Source: Megachile rotundata
Lineage: Eukaryota; Arthropoda; Insecta; Hymenoptera; Megachilidae
NCBI RefSeq assembly: GCF_050947335.1
Contig: NC_134989.1
Location: 2,163,501-2,227,500 of the forward strand
DNA: 64,000 nucleotides
Direction: 5' to 3'
Numbering within the stretch: position 1 is the first letter of the stretch; the number at the start of each line of letters is the position of its first letter. This document shows positions 10,143-22,067 of the stretch, one piece after another. Under the pieces are notes generated by a model that was not told the DNA's origin, did not search any database, and was given only the letters and a program-made list of their open reading frames with translations. A program made the translations under genes and the position numbers.

Positions 10143-10868
10143 GGGGGGCAATACCTTTAGAATCTTAAAAAATTGAAAATTTTTTTTTCCATAAAATGTT
10201 AGTGCAACATCTTAAAAATATGGTCTCCAAATTTTAAACCGAAATACCGAACCCTTTTGAATTTATGGCCGATTAGCGCCGCGGTATACACGCGTTCAGT
10301 ACAGAGGACTGAAACTTTAAACGCGTTTTTCTCAAAATTACATTTTTACAATTGGTGTGGCTGATAACTCAAAAACTAGTTTATCAATCGCGCTCAAATT
10401 TTGTGCACATATCCATGACAATAGTATCTAACATATGAACCTAAATTTATGAAATAAATTGAACATTAAAGTCCTTTTTTTGCAAAATATTGCAAAAATT
10501 TTTAGTAAAATTCGAAGTTTTTCTTTAAAAGCGCGCCATTTCTTTAATTTTACACATTTTGCACATTTCTGAGGTTCATCTACTAACTGTAAATGTTAGT
10601 TTTCGAAACATTGTCTGCAAACTTGTTTCAGACCAATGGATCTAAGGCTAGAACCCACACCGATTTACGAGACGCGCCAAACACTTCCAGGAAAGACTGT
10701 TATAATTCCGCCATTTTTAAATGTATTTAAAAACAAAAAATATTTTGTAATAGGCAATAGTTATAATAAATTATACGTGAAATTTCAAAAACGCAAAACA
10801 AAGATATCCTATACAAAAAAATTCACAAAAATTAGCCTATTTTCATCGGTCTAAAGGTATTGCCCCCC
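10143..10868. mobile_element. TTAA-flanked MITE (726 bp)
   Basis: Inverted ends GGGGGGCAATACCTTTAGA are bordered by TTAA at 10139-10142 and 10869-10872. It shares the run of six G and the TTAA target with the element at 5537-6701, but the next bases differ, so it is a related but separate family. The interior is AT-rich and non-coding. Confidence 0.85.
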
Positions 10869-10872
10869 TTAA

Positions 10873-13260
10873 GGTTAGAAAATATGATTGCCATGAAAGG
10901 ATAAAAATGTTATATTATAAAATGAAATAATAACAACTAAAATAAGAGTGATATGAAGCACGATGAATTTTTTCGATAATATTATTTTAAGGATCCTTAG
11001 TGTAAATAATAATATGAATAAAATTTTTCTAATTATCAGGATACAAGATAATTTACTGTATAGTACAATGGAAACGAAACAAAATTTGTTTACCATTTTA
11101 TGTTATTTATTTAAAAAAGATATTATAACCAAATTGGTGTGGTCAAATTCAGAATTACCCTCTCTAATACAACAGGGACAAAGGGTACATGGCTCCGAGG
11201 TCCCAAGTTTCGCGGGGGACTAGAAAACCTTGCGGAATAGGAAGAGGACATTCTTAAGAGAGCTTTCGAAGACGTGACTTCGCCTTCAGGAATGCGCTTT
11301 TATAAAATATATATTATTTTCCAAAACGGACTTAGAGTAACGTGTCTTTCATTTTCATTCATATCTTACACTGGCGAAATTGTCAATTTTAATTTGTTTT
11401 TGAAACATGAATTTACAATATTACAATATTTGTATTACTTACAAACGCTGTATACAAATTCTCTATAGGATTATCTACTTTTAATACACAATACAACAAA
11501 CAATTTGTTTCACGGATTTATCCTTATATAAATACATATATCTTAATTTTCATGAAATATTGTTTTGTCTAATCTCTTCCACTCAAGAATTCAATTTAGT
11601 TTAACTTTAAAACTATCACAAGATAAAAGCAAAGTAAGCAGAGATCACTTTATTATAAAAAAATACAATGACAGTGTCAATAATGAAACAGTGTAGCATT
11701 GAATCTGTAAAGGATGGAAATGTTAAAAGTCATGGAGTAAAATAACGATGCAACTGTCAACATACACAACATGACTCTTCTGTTCCCATTGAGCATTTTC
11801 AGTTTTGACATTTACGTGTAAACGGATTCTGTACTTCAAATGAATCCTGTTGTAGGTCATACTCGTTCACACTTCGAATTACTCTTCTTCATTTAGCATA
11901 CCAATTTTACCATTTTGCGACTTAAGTTCTTCTATCAATTGGTTTTGTTAAGCTAATTTGACAAAAAAATATCCGATCAAAATTATTATTATATTATTGG
12001 AGTGCTGGCAGCAACAGAATGATTAATCACATCCATTAACTCTCCACAATTTGAAGAATTTATGAAAATATTCCTTATAGAGAAATTACTTTTTGCGAAA
12101 ACTTTCTCAATGGTGATTCGTCATTAGAGAATATAATTGTAGAAATAATAAAGTATACCTTCTTTAAATAACAATATTCAATTTCTGCTGTAGTCTCTGT
12201 GAAAATTCGCAAAAAATATTTGAAATAACTGAACGTCCAATTACTGCATGCCACATTATACTGTGAATATTTATTGCAGTAGTGAGAGAAGCATTTCGTT
12301 TGTAAATTGCTCACACAGTCACATGAGTTTCAGCATTAATTTGTAATCGCGTTTCTATTCACCGAAAGTTATAAATAAATCCCAACTTATCAATTAATAT
12401 TATTATCGGTCGTGTTTCCTAAGCAATCGAGTAAAATGTAATGCATACACTGCACTCACCAATTATTCTTTCAAAATTTTTACAAATAAATTATAATGAT
12501 ATACATTTGAACGTACTCCGCAATTTATTTAATCGGAACGTATGCTTAATTTTGTATTTAAATTCCAAAATGAAAATGACAAAATGGCATTATACTATTT
12601 ATGCTATTGTACAATTTAGTTTTTAGTCATCTATAAATGAAAGGATGAACGTGATTTGCAGAAAAGTGAATAAGATTTATAAAAGGATTGAACTCGAATG
12701 ACAAAACCTGTTCATATTACATCGTTTGTTATTTTAGCTACTGAATTCCAGTTTCAAAAGGTAAATCAAGATCGATTCGAGATAGAAAATAAAATTTTAG
12801 GCATTATAATGATATGGGTGAACAAATCGATGACAATATAATATTATTTTAATATAAAATGGTTCGTATTAGAGCTGCTGTCAGAGGGATTTTGTGTACA
12901 AACTGATATTATTTTCGACGATTCTTAGATTCATAATAGACACCAATCAGTACAGCTAATTCTCTTTATATTAACAAAGTTGTAGCGATTGGAAATATAG
13001 GTAGAGCTCTTTCATACAGCACTGAACGTTTAAAAATTAAAAATTTCGAAAATTCTTGAATTTATTCATTTTTATTAATTTGAAAATTCAAAACTTCCAG
13101 TTTTTCAGTTTTAAAAATGATTAAATTTGAAAGTTTTAAAATCTAAGTACAAGATTTCTCTAAATGCTAACGGCAGTACTGGCTCAGTAATAAGTTTTCA
13201 TTTAGAAACATTTTTTTTACCGCGTACTTAATGAGCACAAGTTAGTTGACTCGTATATAC
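10873..13260. other. AT-rich DNA without recognised gene
   Basis: No exon, RNA gene or element ends recognised. The segment at 13030-13145 is a degenerate mixture of short AAATTTGAAAATT-like words, similar to stretches near 35560 and 56860. Confidence 0.5.
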
Positions 13261-14030
13261 TGCACGTTTCATCGCGTTACAAGTGTCTCAAGATTCTTTT
13301 CACTCGGCGTTTTTTTCTTGCCCATTCGTTGCCGTTTGGTCCTTAGTTCTATCATTTTCCAGCACTCGCGGGCTTTTTGCCGTCTAGCCTGCGTCACATT
13401 AAGTGGAGTAGGGTAGAAACACAATGGTCGAGTAAGGACGAGAAGAGCTCGAGCTTGACACACTTTTGTCGAGTGAATTTCGCGGATAAGACGTGCAGGT
13501 ATCTTCTGGGAATCTTTTGTCGCTGATAGACGGCGAAGTGCACGTCGAATTTACGGCTCTTTGTAGCAGTTAAAATGAATATGTGGATGGCTCAATGCCT
13601 TTTCCCCCTTTTATATCCTATCCGTCTTCAATTTTTCGCCGATAATCTGTTTTCAATGATAGGATACTTCGCTGCTGAAAGCGTAGTAATGTTTGCTTCT
13701 GCGACTTTCCGAGGCTTTTCCATCATCGAACTCCGATTTTATTGGGTGTCAGTTAAAAAGTTATTTGTCATTCATATATAACTTATATTGTTTAGAACTT
13801 ACAAAAGGTGAACAAATACATAGAACGTAAGCAATTTTAGGAACGTCCTCGTTTTCTTATTTTGTGTGATTAACAGTGTTATTTGAATATCATTAAATTA
13901 ATCTGGAAACTTTAGTTATTCTAAATTGCTAGTTAAATTTACAGTCTCTTTATTGTACTGTTTGAAAATCTTTAAATTTATAAATTTTCCAATTTTCAAA
14001 TGTAAGAGATTTAAGAAATCGAATATATTA
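13261..14030. other. CpG-richer island then AT-rich DNA, no recognised gene
   Basis: The interval 13265-13565 is richer in CpG than its flanks and holds a 64-codon basic frame on the minus strand (13269-13463), but I see no splice signals or family resemblance that support it as an exon. The rest is AT-rich. Confidence 0.35.
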
Positions 14031-14032
14031 TA

Positions 14033-14510
14033 CAGGATGTGCACACCTAAGTGTGACAGCGCAATATTTCATGAACTCTTGATGTCACGAAAAAGTGTTT
14101 ATATGGAAATTGCAGGGTAAAAGGGGCTCTATGTTTTGACGTAAACAAAATTTGTTTTATGTTATTAATGTAAAAGATATGATGATGAAATTTCGTTTTT
14201 TAGATGGAACTGTAGATATTTTTTCGATCAAGTGATAGTGCTTTTCAAGACGAATTCATTAAGGTTTAATGTATTTACCTGGTTATTATTAGTTTTCGAG
14301 ATATAACGCTTGGAAATTTACTGATTTTTAGCAGAAAAGTCACGATTTGAATAATAAGTCATAAAAACGGTCTTATTGTTGTGGTAAGTGCCGCATGTTT
14401 GATTCTGCCTACCGAAACCGATAGCCGAGGGTCAACGGTCACAACGATATGTCCAAAAAGTACGAAACGTGGAAAGAATTGTTCATTACGGTTTAAGTTT
14501 TCCGCATCGA
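14033..14510 (+). mobile_element. half copy of the CAGG-ended foldback element
   Basis: It starts TA|CAGGATGTGCACACC and matches the left arm of the foldback at 15063-16348 as far as the TTCCGCATCGA near 14510, where it breaks off into a TA-rich simple repeat. The right arm is missing. It lacks the TTAA MITE present in the left arm of the full copy, so it records the arm before that insertion. Confidence 0.7.
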
Positions 14511-15060
14511 TTATATATATATATAATTATATATATTCTAATTATATTATATATCCAATTTTACGCAGTAAAATTATTACTGTTAAAATTGTTACTATCA
14601 TAAACATTATGATAGTGATATATTACATACAATATAATTAGAATATTTAGAAACATGTTCAAAATACTGATAGTTCATTTATAATCGTCACAAATGCGTA
14701 TATCCTTTTTAACACCTGCACTAGCACTGTACACATAAAATCACCCCATCCAAAACTCCATTCATATCAACACTTCTTTTTAATTTGTTAAATATATTTT
14801 AGAGTAATCCTCCAAAGCGTGCATAAGTTATTTATATACTTGATCGCTGGGTTGTTTAGTAACGAGCGAACAGCAGGCTCCTCGTTCAAGTGATCTTGTC
14901 TCTGAAATTCCAATCGAAGAGTGCTATGCTCCGCTGCAGGAAAATCTCAGACATCAGAACGAAAGCTCTATAGCTACTCAATTAAAATTATTATTTCTGT
15001 CCGATTACTAACTCGCTTGTAAAACAGCGTTTCTTGCGTAATGTTTTAGTAGTTTTCTTC
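14511..15060. other. TA-rich repeat and AT-rich spacer
   Basis: TA-rich simple sequence at about 14512-14555 is followed by AT-rich DNA without a recognised gene. Confidence 0.5.
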
Positions 15061-15062
15061 TA

Positions 15063-16348
15063 CAGGGTGTTCGCGCCAACGTGTTACACCGTGATATCTC
15101 ATGAACTATTGATGTCACGAAAAAGTGCTTATATGGAAATTGCAGGGCAAAAGAGTCCCTATATTTTGGCAGAAGCAAAATTTTTTTATTGTTATTAATG
15201 TAAAAGATATGATGGTGAAGTTTCGTTTTTTAACACTAGATTTACGGACGTTTGATGGTCACTTTTATTTAAATTTACCTAAAGTATAAAAATGAATAAA
15301 TTGCAGATGATATGTGGACTGCCTAAAACATTGATTCTTTTGCTGAAAGTTGATGCAAGTTGATATTTTTACAAAAATTTCTTAACAAATTCTGTCATCT
15401 AAAATAGACCTATTATCCGTCATTTTGACGGATTCCGTAAATCTAGTGTTAAATGGAACTATATATTTTTTCCGATCAGGCAATAGTGCTTTTCAAGACG
15501 AATTCATCAAGGTTTTATTTACTTACCCGATTTTCATTAGTTTTCAAGATATAACGGTTACAAATTTAGTGATTTTCGGCAGTGACGTCTCGGTTTGACG
15601 AGTAAGTCATAAAAACGGTCTTATTGTTACGGTAAGTGCCGCAGGTTTGACTCTGCCTGCCGAAACAGATAGGCGGGGTCTATGGTCGAAATGGCAGATC
15701 CGAAGAGTAAGAAATGTGAAAAGTATTGTCCATTACGGTCTAAATTTTCCGTATCGAAGATGATATTAATTGTAATTTGGAAGGTTGGGACAATTATTTA
15801 AATGTTTCAGTACAAGGTAGGTATAAAGACAATTTAACCTTCCAAATTACAATTAATATCATCTTCGATACGGAAAATTTAGACCGTAATGGACAATACT
15901 TTTCACATTTCTTACTCTTCGGATCTGCCATTTCGACCATAGACCCCGCCTATTTGTTTCGGCAGGCAGAGTCAAACTTGCGGCACTTACCGTAACAATA
16001 AGACCGCTTTAATGACTTACTCGTCAAACCGAGACATCAGTGCTGAAAATCACTAAATTTGTAACCGTTATATCTCGAAAACTAATGAAAATCGGGTAAG
16101 TACATAAAACCTTGATGAATTCGTCTTGAAAAGCACTATTGCCTGATCGAAACAAAAATACATGTATATAGTTTCATTTAAAAAACGAAACTTCACCATC
16201 ATATTTTTTACATTAATAGCAATAAAAAAATTTTACTTCTGCCAAAACATAGGGACTCTTTTGCCCTGCAATTTCCACATAAGCACTTTTTCGTGACATC
16301 AATAGTTCATGAGATATCACGGTGTAACACTTTGGCGCGGACACCCTG
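15063..16348. mobile_element. giant inverted-repeat (foldback) element, TA target
   Basis: The left arm (15063-15786) and right arm (15835-16348) are inverted copies of each other around a 48-nt loop. The ends read TA|CAGGGTGTTCGCGCC and, from the right, TA|CAGGGTGTCCGCGCC, so a TA target duplication is likely. The left arm is about 210 bp longer because a TTAA MITE (15234-15448) sits in it; the right arm shows the uninterrupted site. No transposase frame was recognised. A half copy lies at 14033-14510. Confidence 0.88.
15234..15448. mobile_element. nested TTAA MITE (215 bp)
   Basis: Perfect 15-bp inverted ends CACTAGATTTACGGA are flanked by TTAA at 15230-15233 and 15449-15452. The unoccupied sequence (CATTTAAAAAACG) can be read in the other arm of the same foldback, which proves the insertion and its direction in time. 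No coding capacity. Confidence 0.92.
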
Positions 16349-16609
16349 TATGTGGAATCAAAATTGATTTATAAGGTTTAAAACATGAAAATTAAATTTT
16401 ATCGTGTGACCATAAAAGCAGCATAATATTGATTAATTTACAGTGAACTAACATTGCTGTAACAAATGTTATTTTATAACAAAGAAAAATATATAATAGA
16501 CTTTCAATCAAGTGCTTACTACAAAAGTGCTGATTAAATAACTAGTAATTTCAAACAATAAATACTTTGGTAATTTCATAGATTAAACAAAGGATATAAA
16601 TCTACTTAC
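16349..16609. other. AT-rich flank of the exon
   Basis: Probable intron or 3' flank of the minus-strand gene whose exon ends at 16610. No other feature seen. Confidence 0.4.
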
Positions 16610-17076
16610 CGGGTGTTATGTTCGGGAACGGTTGTCCAGGCATCGATGGAGGATGCTCATCTTCCGGTGAACGTTCTGACGCGTAACCTTGATCCTGGGG
16701 TTCTCCACCAGCAAGTTTACTTAACTTCAGATCAATACTTTTGTTAAGTTGCTGACGATGTCTGACCAACTCGCAATCAGGTTTGTGCACGATCTGCATC
16801 AACAAATCGTTGTCGGTTGGATCAGCGATGCAGGGTTGCGAAGAAGAGGAATTCGTTTCAGAGGATTTTCCACTGTTTCTGCTGTCCAGCTTTCGTTTAG
16901 GCAACGTGCCCACCAAGTCAAGATCGGAATTACGGTGACATCTGTCTTCCAGAGACACCCCTCGACCGTATCTTCGCGACGAATCGCCAGATACCGTGTC
17001 GACGCTGCGGTTTCTTCTCACCGAGTCAAAATTGCCGTGACGACACCTGACTAGATCAAGGTCGCTCTGCTGATAT
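16610..17076 (-). CDS. exon 3 (of those visible) of a long-intron gene, function unknown
   Basis: This is a 467-nt internal exon on the minus strand. The acceptor reads TTTATACAG|ATATCAGC at 17077 and the donor ACACCCG|GTAAGTAG at 16609. It enters in phase 2, matching the phase 2 donor of the exon at 20451-20684, and leaves in phase 1, so coding continues further left; I could not identify the next exon. The roughly 155 codons are rich in Arg, Ser, Asp and Asn, with no hydrophobic segment, and look disordered. Repeated short motifs are visible: SDLDLVRCRH near the start, SDLDLVGTLPKR in the middle and CELVRHRQQ later, all variants of DLV followed by basic residues. A serine run (TNSSSSQP) and an acidic/proline tail follow. 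I do not recognise the family. A cytoplasmic scaffold or cytoskeletal protein is possible but unproven. Confidence 0.82.
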
Positions 17077-17414
17077 CTGTATAAATGCAAGAATTGGCAA
17101 GGTAGAGATTCGAATGAAATAATTCAGTAGCCTCTATAGTGCTGTAAATATCATTTTCTTAGTAACGACTAAAATGAATGAAATTGTTTGTAATAAAAGC
17201 AAATTTGAAGCAGTGACTAGTTTCTCGTCATTTACAATAACATGATAATAAAATGTTTTTGTATGTTCATAAGTTGTGATGGGTAAGTATGTTTAATTTC
17301 TTAATTTGATATTTCATTAACTTTTGGAGTTTCTAAATTTCAACGCTTTCAAACTACCAAATTTTTAAATTTGGACATTGTTTTTTGTGTGCTTCCAACA
17401 CCTTATCGCACATA

Positions 17415-18718
17415 CACTGCTCAAAAGAAATATGGCATAGAAAAAATTTAGGCAAAAATTGGCCAAATTTGACTGATGATAACTCTGTGAAAAATTATCG
17501 CAAAGTTATGCTCTTTTTTTTAAATTAAAGCTTGAGATCTCTACTTTAAGACCCTGTAGTTTGATTTTAGATTTGATGCATCCCTACCACAATAACACCG
17601 TAAATGTGAGGTCATGTTTGCAATATTGAAAATTACAAAGTTTGACGAAATGCATGGACTTGCCACATTTTTTTGGGGCGATACTGTTTGCAGCAGCATA
17701 AAGTACAAACTTTTATCTTTAATTTCCAGTATGTGAAAAACCGCTACCATTTTTTTCTGCAAAGATACAGAACTTTAAAGAAACCCTTGCATTTATGGCA
17801 TATATCGCCGCCATTAGCATTACCCGATGTGCAGGTCGGAGAGGTTGCTGGACAGATTTTGCACATTATATGGCTCTGACAGGAGCCTTTTCTGTGCGTA
17901 TTTGTGTGTGAGAATCTGTGTGTGTGTATGAATTATCGTCGAGAAGCCTCGTTGAGAATCATTCTCGAATTTTGCAGTCCCAATTCAATTTGATTGCTTC
18001 CATATTCTGCAGTAAGTCCAAATTTGAACCCTATAGAAATTTAACAAGACAACCTACCAATCTGTAAGATCTATCGCAAGTCTTAACTGAAATTTGGAAT
18101 GACATTCCACAGGAAGAAATTAGGGCTTGCATTAACATGAGTAATCGACTGCAAGGGATAATTCAACAACGCGGTGGAAACACGCGTTATTAGAATTCAA
18201 ACATACAGACACACAGATACTCACACACATATACACACAAAAAAAGGCTCTTGTCAGAGGCATATGATGTGCAAAATCTGTCCAGCAACCTCTCCGAGGT
18301 GCATATCGGGTAATGCTAATGCCGGCGGTATATGCCATAAATGCAAGGGTTTCTTTAAAGTTCTGTATCTTTGCAGAAAAAAATGGTAGCGGTTTTTCAC
18401 ATACTGGAAATTAAAGATAAAAGTTTGTACTTTATGCTGCTGCAAACAGTATCGCCCCAAAAAAATGTGGCAAGTCCATGCATTTCGTCAAACTTTGTAA
18501 TTTTCAATATTGCAAACATGACCTCACATTTACGGTGTTATTGTGGTAGGGATGCATCAAATCTAAAATCAAACTACAGGGTCTTAAAGTAGAGATCTCA
18601 AGCTTTAATTAAAAAAAAAGAGCATAACTTTGCGATGATTTTTCACGGAGTTATCATCAGTCAAATTTGGCCAATTTTTGCCTAAATTTTTTCTATGCCA
18701 TATTTCTTTTGAGCAGTG
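17415..18718. mobile_element. Tc1-derived foldback element (1304 bp)
   Basis: The inverted ends CACTGCTCAAAAGAAATATG are flanked by TA at 17413-17414 and 18719-18720, as in Tc1-like elements. The arms are very long (about 17415-17930 and 18200-18718) and nearly identical, so the same 73-codon frame appears inverted in both. The loop of about 260 bp carries the tail of a Tc1 transposase gene. The structure looks like a Tc1 element rebuilt into a palindrome by inverted duplication of one end. It lies within an intron of the minus-strand gene. Confidence 0.88.
18050..18193 (+). pseudogene. Tc1-family transposase C-terminal fragment
   Basis: Read toward the TAG at 18191-18193, the frame gives TEIWNDIPQEEIRACI, then NRLQGIIQQRGGNTRY. 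This is the characteristic C-terminal end of Tc1-like transposases, which usually finish in RGGxTRY. Upstream the frame decays: the expected SPDLNPIEN segment with the catalytic Glu is recognisable only as degraded sequence with stops near 17990-18060. It sits in the loop of the foldback, so it is the only part present once rather than twice. Confidence 0.8.
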
Positions 18719-20450
18719 TATATTGCGTGGTGTGGTACTTCAAATTTTCGAGATAAAACTTGAACTACATATCACTATTCTTAACTGATTTCAAAAAAAA
18801 AGAAGGGCTAAGTGGTGACATAACTACCTTAAATGTCTGGTAACTTTAAGTTATATTGTATACAACCGAGTTTCCTATATTTTTCGAATGGCTATTTGCG
18901 AAATTCCAAATATTTTATCAAATAAAGCGGATATTACTTGTTTCTTAATTTGAAAAATTCGAGTAATTTTGTTCGAAACCATCCAATATTTGCTTGCCAT
19001 GTAAATTCGGGTTTCAAGTATTTTCATACATTTTCAATAATATTTTGTATCTGAACTTGGATCTTGCGATCCATGTTTGTTTGCTTGCGGTGCGGTATGC
19101 ACTTAGAAAAATCACCCTGCTGAAAGTGGGTGATATTTCATCATGTCTTTATCTCGAAAATAAGGGAGTAAACGTGATTCTGAAATTTCTTTATATTTTT
19201 CAACATTGATCTTTGCGTTGAAAGTATTTCATACCGTTACATTGCCTATAGCGAAATTATGTTTCGAAATTTTGTTTACTTTCAAATATTATGTCAATAT
19301 GAATCAAAACCATTTTGCGGCTCTAAAATTTTCTATTGTTACAGGTAACATAGAAAATCACTAATTCAATTGAAAATTACTTTGCTCCGATGTGCAATTT
19401 TGGAGGAAGCAAGTAATTATGTGCGAAGCTTCTACCACATTTTGGAAATTCCCAATTGCGGAGATAAATAGTAAAGAATATTAAGGAGTTTTAGAATTAC
19501 ATTTGCTCCATTACCTTCTGGATCATAATTAAACATTATTCAAATTTCTATAGAATAACATTACTATTCATAGCAATGTAAGCATACAAACACGATTCAA
19601 AGATAGCAATATTGAATCTTCAAAATGGATATGGATTTTGACTATAGCTATAATTGAAAATGTAGGAAGAAAACCTGCATGTAAATCAAATTTATATGCG
19701 GAAGAAAAAATATTAATTTAAATATTAAAAGCTATTGCTGTTTAAGTTTGGGGAACAAGTAATAAAAACTGAATTGAAATCTTACTAACACCAGGTTTAT
19801 GGATTCTTGGTAAGCAACTCTTTTTAGATTAGAAATAAAATATAACAATGAGTAAATAAAGAAAGAAACATACAATCAATTGTTATTTATCCCAACAAAA
19901 GTTAATGTACATTTCGACTAAACCATATTAATAACCGCTGTAATTTAACAGAAAATATTTAGGATGTGTCATTTTTACGTGTTTTGTAAAGTATTAAAAA
20001 CACGGATATTTAACCATTCGAATTAAATAATCGTAATAAACAAACAATTGATTAATAAATCCAGTTTATGTTGAAATTAATTAGTAAGTAAATGGTTTTC
20101 TATAAGTGAACTTCTACTTTTGACCAATCTATAAATGTTCCATAAAACGTTCTCGATTCCATAAAATATTCACTTTCCATAAAACGAATTTTTGGGTCAA
20201 GTGAAAATTATAAAATTTATTCTTACATCATTACTTTTTGTATTTTTATAAGCTACTAAAAAAGAGAAAGATAATATTATTCGTAACAGTAAGCAAGTTA
20301 AAAATAAAATGAACTTATAATTTTGAGCAGCAATTTATAATGTAACAACTAATTATGCGGGTTCAATCTTTTCATAACTGGTATATTTTTGAAACGTGAT
20401 ATCAGATATTTTGTTAGATAGATAATCTATATAAATGTATAATGGCATAC

Positions 20451-20684
20451 CTCCAAGGATCGTTTTCGTCCAGAGAGTCCTGTGATCGATGTTTCACGAG
20501 GTCTAGAGTGCCAGTTGGTCCACTGTCAGAAAAATGGACACCCAACGATCGTTTTTTGTGTGGTAATGTTCCACCAAGGTTCCCGGTGATGGTATCAGTC
20601 ATTGTATTATTATTTTCCTTTGGATCATCGTCCAATATATCTTTATCGTCCAGATGATTAGGCAAAGAGCCGCAGAATTTGTAT
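20451..20684 (-). CDS. exon 2 (of those visible) of the long-intron gene, function unknown
   Basis: This minus-strand exon is 234 nt, exactly 78 codons. The acceptor CTCTTTTACAG|ATACAAATT lies at 20685 and the donor CCTTGGAG|GTATGCC at 20450. It enters and leaves in phase 2, so it is a symmetric exon that could be skipped without changing the frame. Both this exon and the next start with A|TAY, so each junction encodes Arg-Tyr. The peptide has an acidic patch (DDKDILDDDPKE), two G-[ST]-LP motifs (CGSLPNHL, GGTLPHKK) and GTLDLVKHRSQDSLDE, which carries the DLV-basic motif seen again in the next exon. There is no transmembrane segment or known domain. Confidence 0.8.
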
Positions 20685-21554
20685 CTGTAAAAGAGTTATT
20701 GCGTTGGTGAGCATTTGATAAATTCCTCTCAAAACATCTGTTAAAAATAATTTCTAACGGCGATTAACATGTGTAATTAATCTGTTGTAGTGAGCTTGTC
20801 CATACGTAATGATATATTATTATGTGTTTTTAAGATATATTGAAAGTCCGAATGAGAAGTAAAATTATAATTCCATATCATAGGTAATATACAAGAAAAT
20901 TCATAAGTACTTTGTTATAGAGTAACAACATAATTTAGAGAATTTTTGGGAAAATATTCAAACATACCAACCTGTCATAAACCACAAATCACGACAAGAA
21001 ATAATTAAAGGGTCTCGGCGCATAAGATACACTTTTTGGCCCCGGAAAAAAAAATTCAAAAAAACCATATGGATCGTGTAGCCTGCTTCGAGTAGACCAC
21101 GCGTACCCATGTTTGGCGTTCCAAATCACCGTCGTCGCTCCAGAAGGGGAGGAAATGTCTCCCGAGCGGTCGAAGTACATCGGACATACGGCGACTTGAA
21201 ATACTCATATCTCACCCGCGTTTAGGGCTACAGAGCTAATCGAGTGTTCTTTGGAAAGCTGGAGAAACGTACTTTCTGATGCGCGTATCAAGTATTAAGA
21301 AAGTAGCGATAAAGATGCTACCGAGTGGAGGAACTGAAATTCATTGATTGCACACAAATGCATTCGACGGACCACTCTAGCTACACGCTCAATGTGTGCC
21401 CCCCTTCGAGGCGAACAAAATGCGATATCCCAATCGAAAATCCATTAGGGGCCCGATACTTTAATTTTGAAAAAACCGTAGATGGTCGCACCCGATTTTA
21501 CACATTTCGCACACCTACCTCCATATAAGCATGAGAAAGCCGTTCTGGAAGCAC

Positions 21555-21995
21555 TTAAGCCTCGCTGTCACTCTCTTCTGCTTCCGTTTCTTCTCCGGAT
21601 GGTACGAAGAGCTCCGTTAACTGCGCAGCCGGGCGCAGGATCTGCGGGAGGTACCGAGCATGGGCCAAGTAGAAGATGGCAGCGACCACATGTGAGCAGC
21701 AGCCTACTGTCCGGTTTCCATTCGCGCACTCACACCAATATCGCCGAATTCCTTCAAACTGGTCCATTTTCGGTTCGTAATGAATATAGAGCCGGTAAGT
21801 TTTTGCGTTCACATGTCGCGACTTGATTTCTAAACGAACGATGTTCGGTGTTTCCTTTATGAACATCATGGAGACGTTGTTGATGTCGGCTTCCATCAAT
21901 TCCGCTAAATACGATTGTGCTAGATCGATTTGATATGGGCCCGAGGTGAGTAGGAGTAAGTGGTCTCGAGTCAGTTTCGGGAAATCGGTCAGGGT
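21555..21995 (-). pseudogene. SWIM zinc-finger transposon protein fragment, left arm
   Basis: The minus-strand frame is open from the palindrome centre to the TGA at 21555. It contains YWCECANGN and then TVGCCSHVVAAIFYL, giving the C-x-C-x(n)-C-x-H pattern of a SWIM zinc finger, preceded by a segment with SRHVNAKTYRLYI, a context I know from transposon-associated SWIM proteins in insects and cnidarians (family knowledge from memory, not searched). The C terminus is acidic (EETEAEESDSEA). The frame upstream of about 21995 runs into the opposite arm and is not genuine. Compared with the right-arm copy it retains 13 extra residues (LAQSYLAELMEAD) and so is the more complete one. Confidence 0.7.
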
Positions 21996-22067
21996 GGTGG
22001 CCGAAGTAAGTGGTGGCAATAGAGCGCAGAAGCACACTTCTGCAACGGACTTCGGCCACCACCCTGT

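Larger units (their letters stand above)
17077..20450 (-). other. intron of the minus-strand gene
   Basis: This 3.37-kb phase 2 intron lies between the exons at 20451-20684 and 16610-17076. It contains the Tc1-derived foldback at 17415-18718; the remainder is AT-rich with no recognised gene. Confidence 0.75.

Noticed and set aside
13269..13463. 64-codon basic minus-strand frame considered as a further exon of the long-intron gene
   Set aside because: No acceptor in the required phase 1 with a pyrimidine tract was seen at a matching position, and the peptide does not resemble the other exons.
17541..17762. Identical 73-codon frames on opposite strands (also 18371-18592)
   Set aside because: They are the two arms of the Tc1 foldback; the frame has no protein similarity and is not a duplicated gene.
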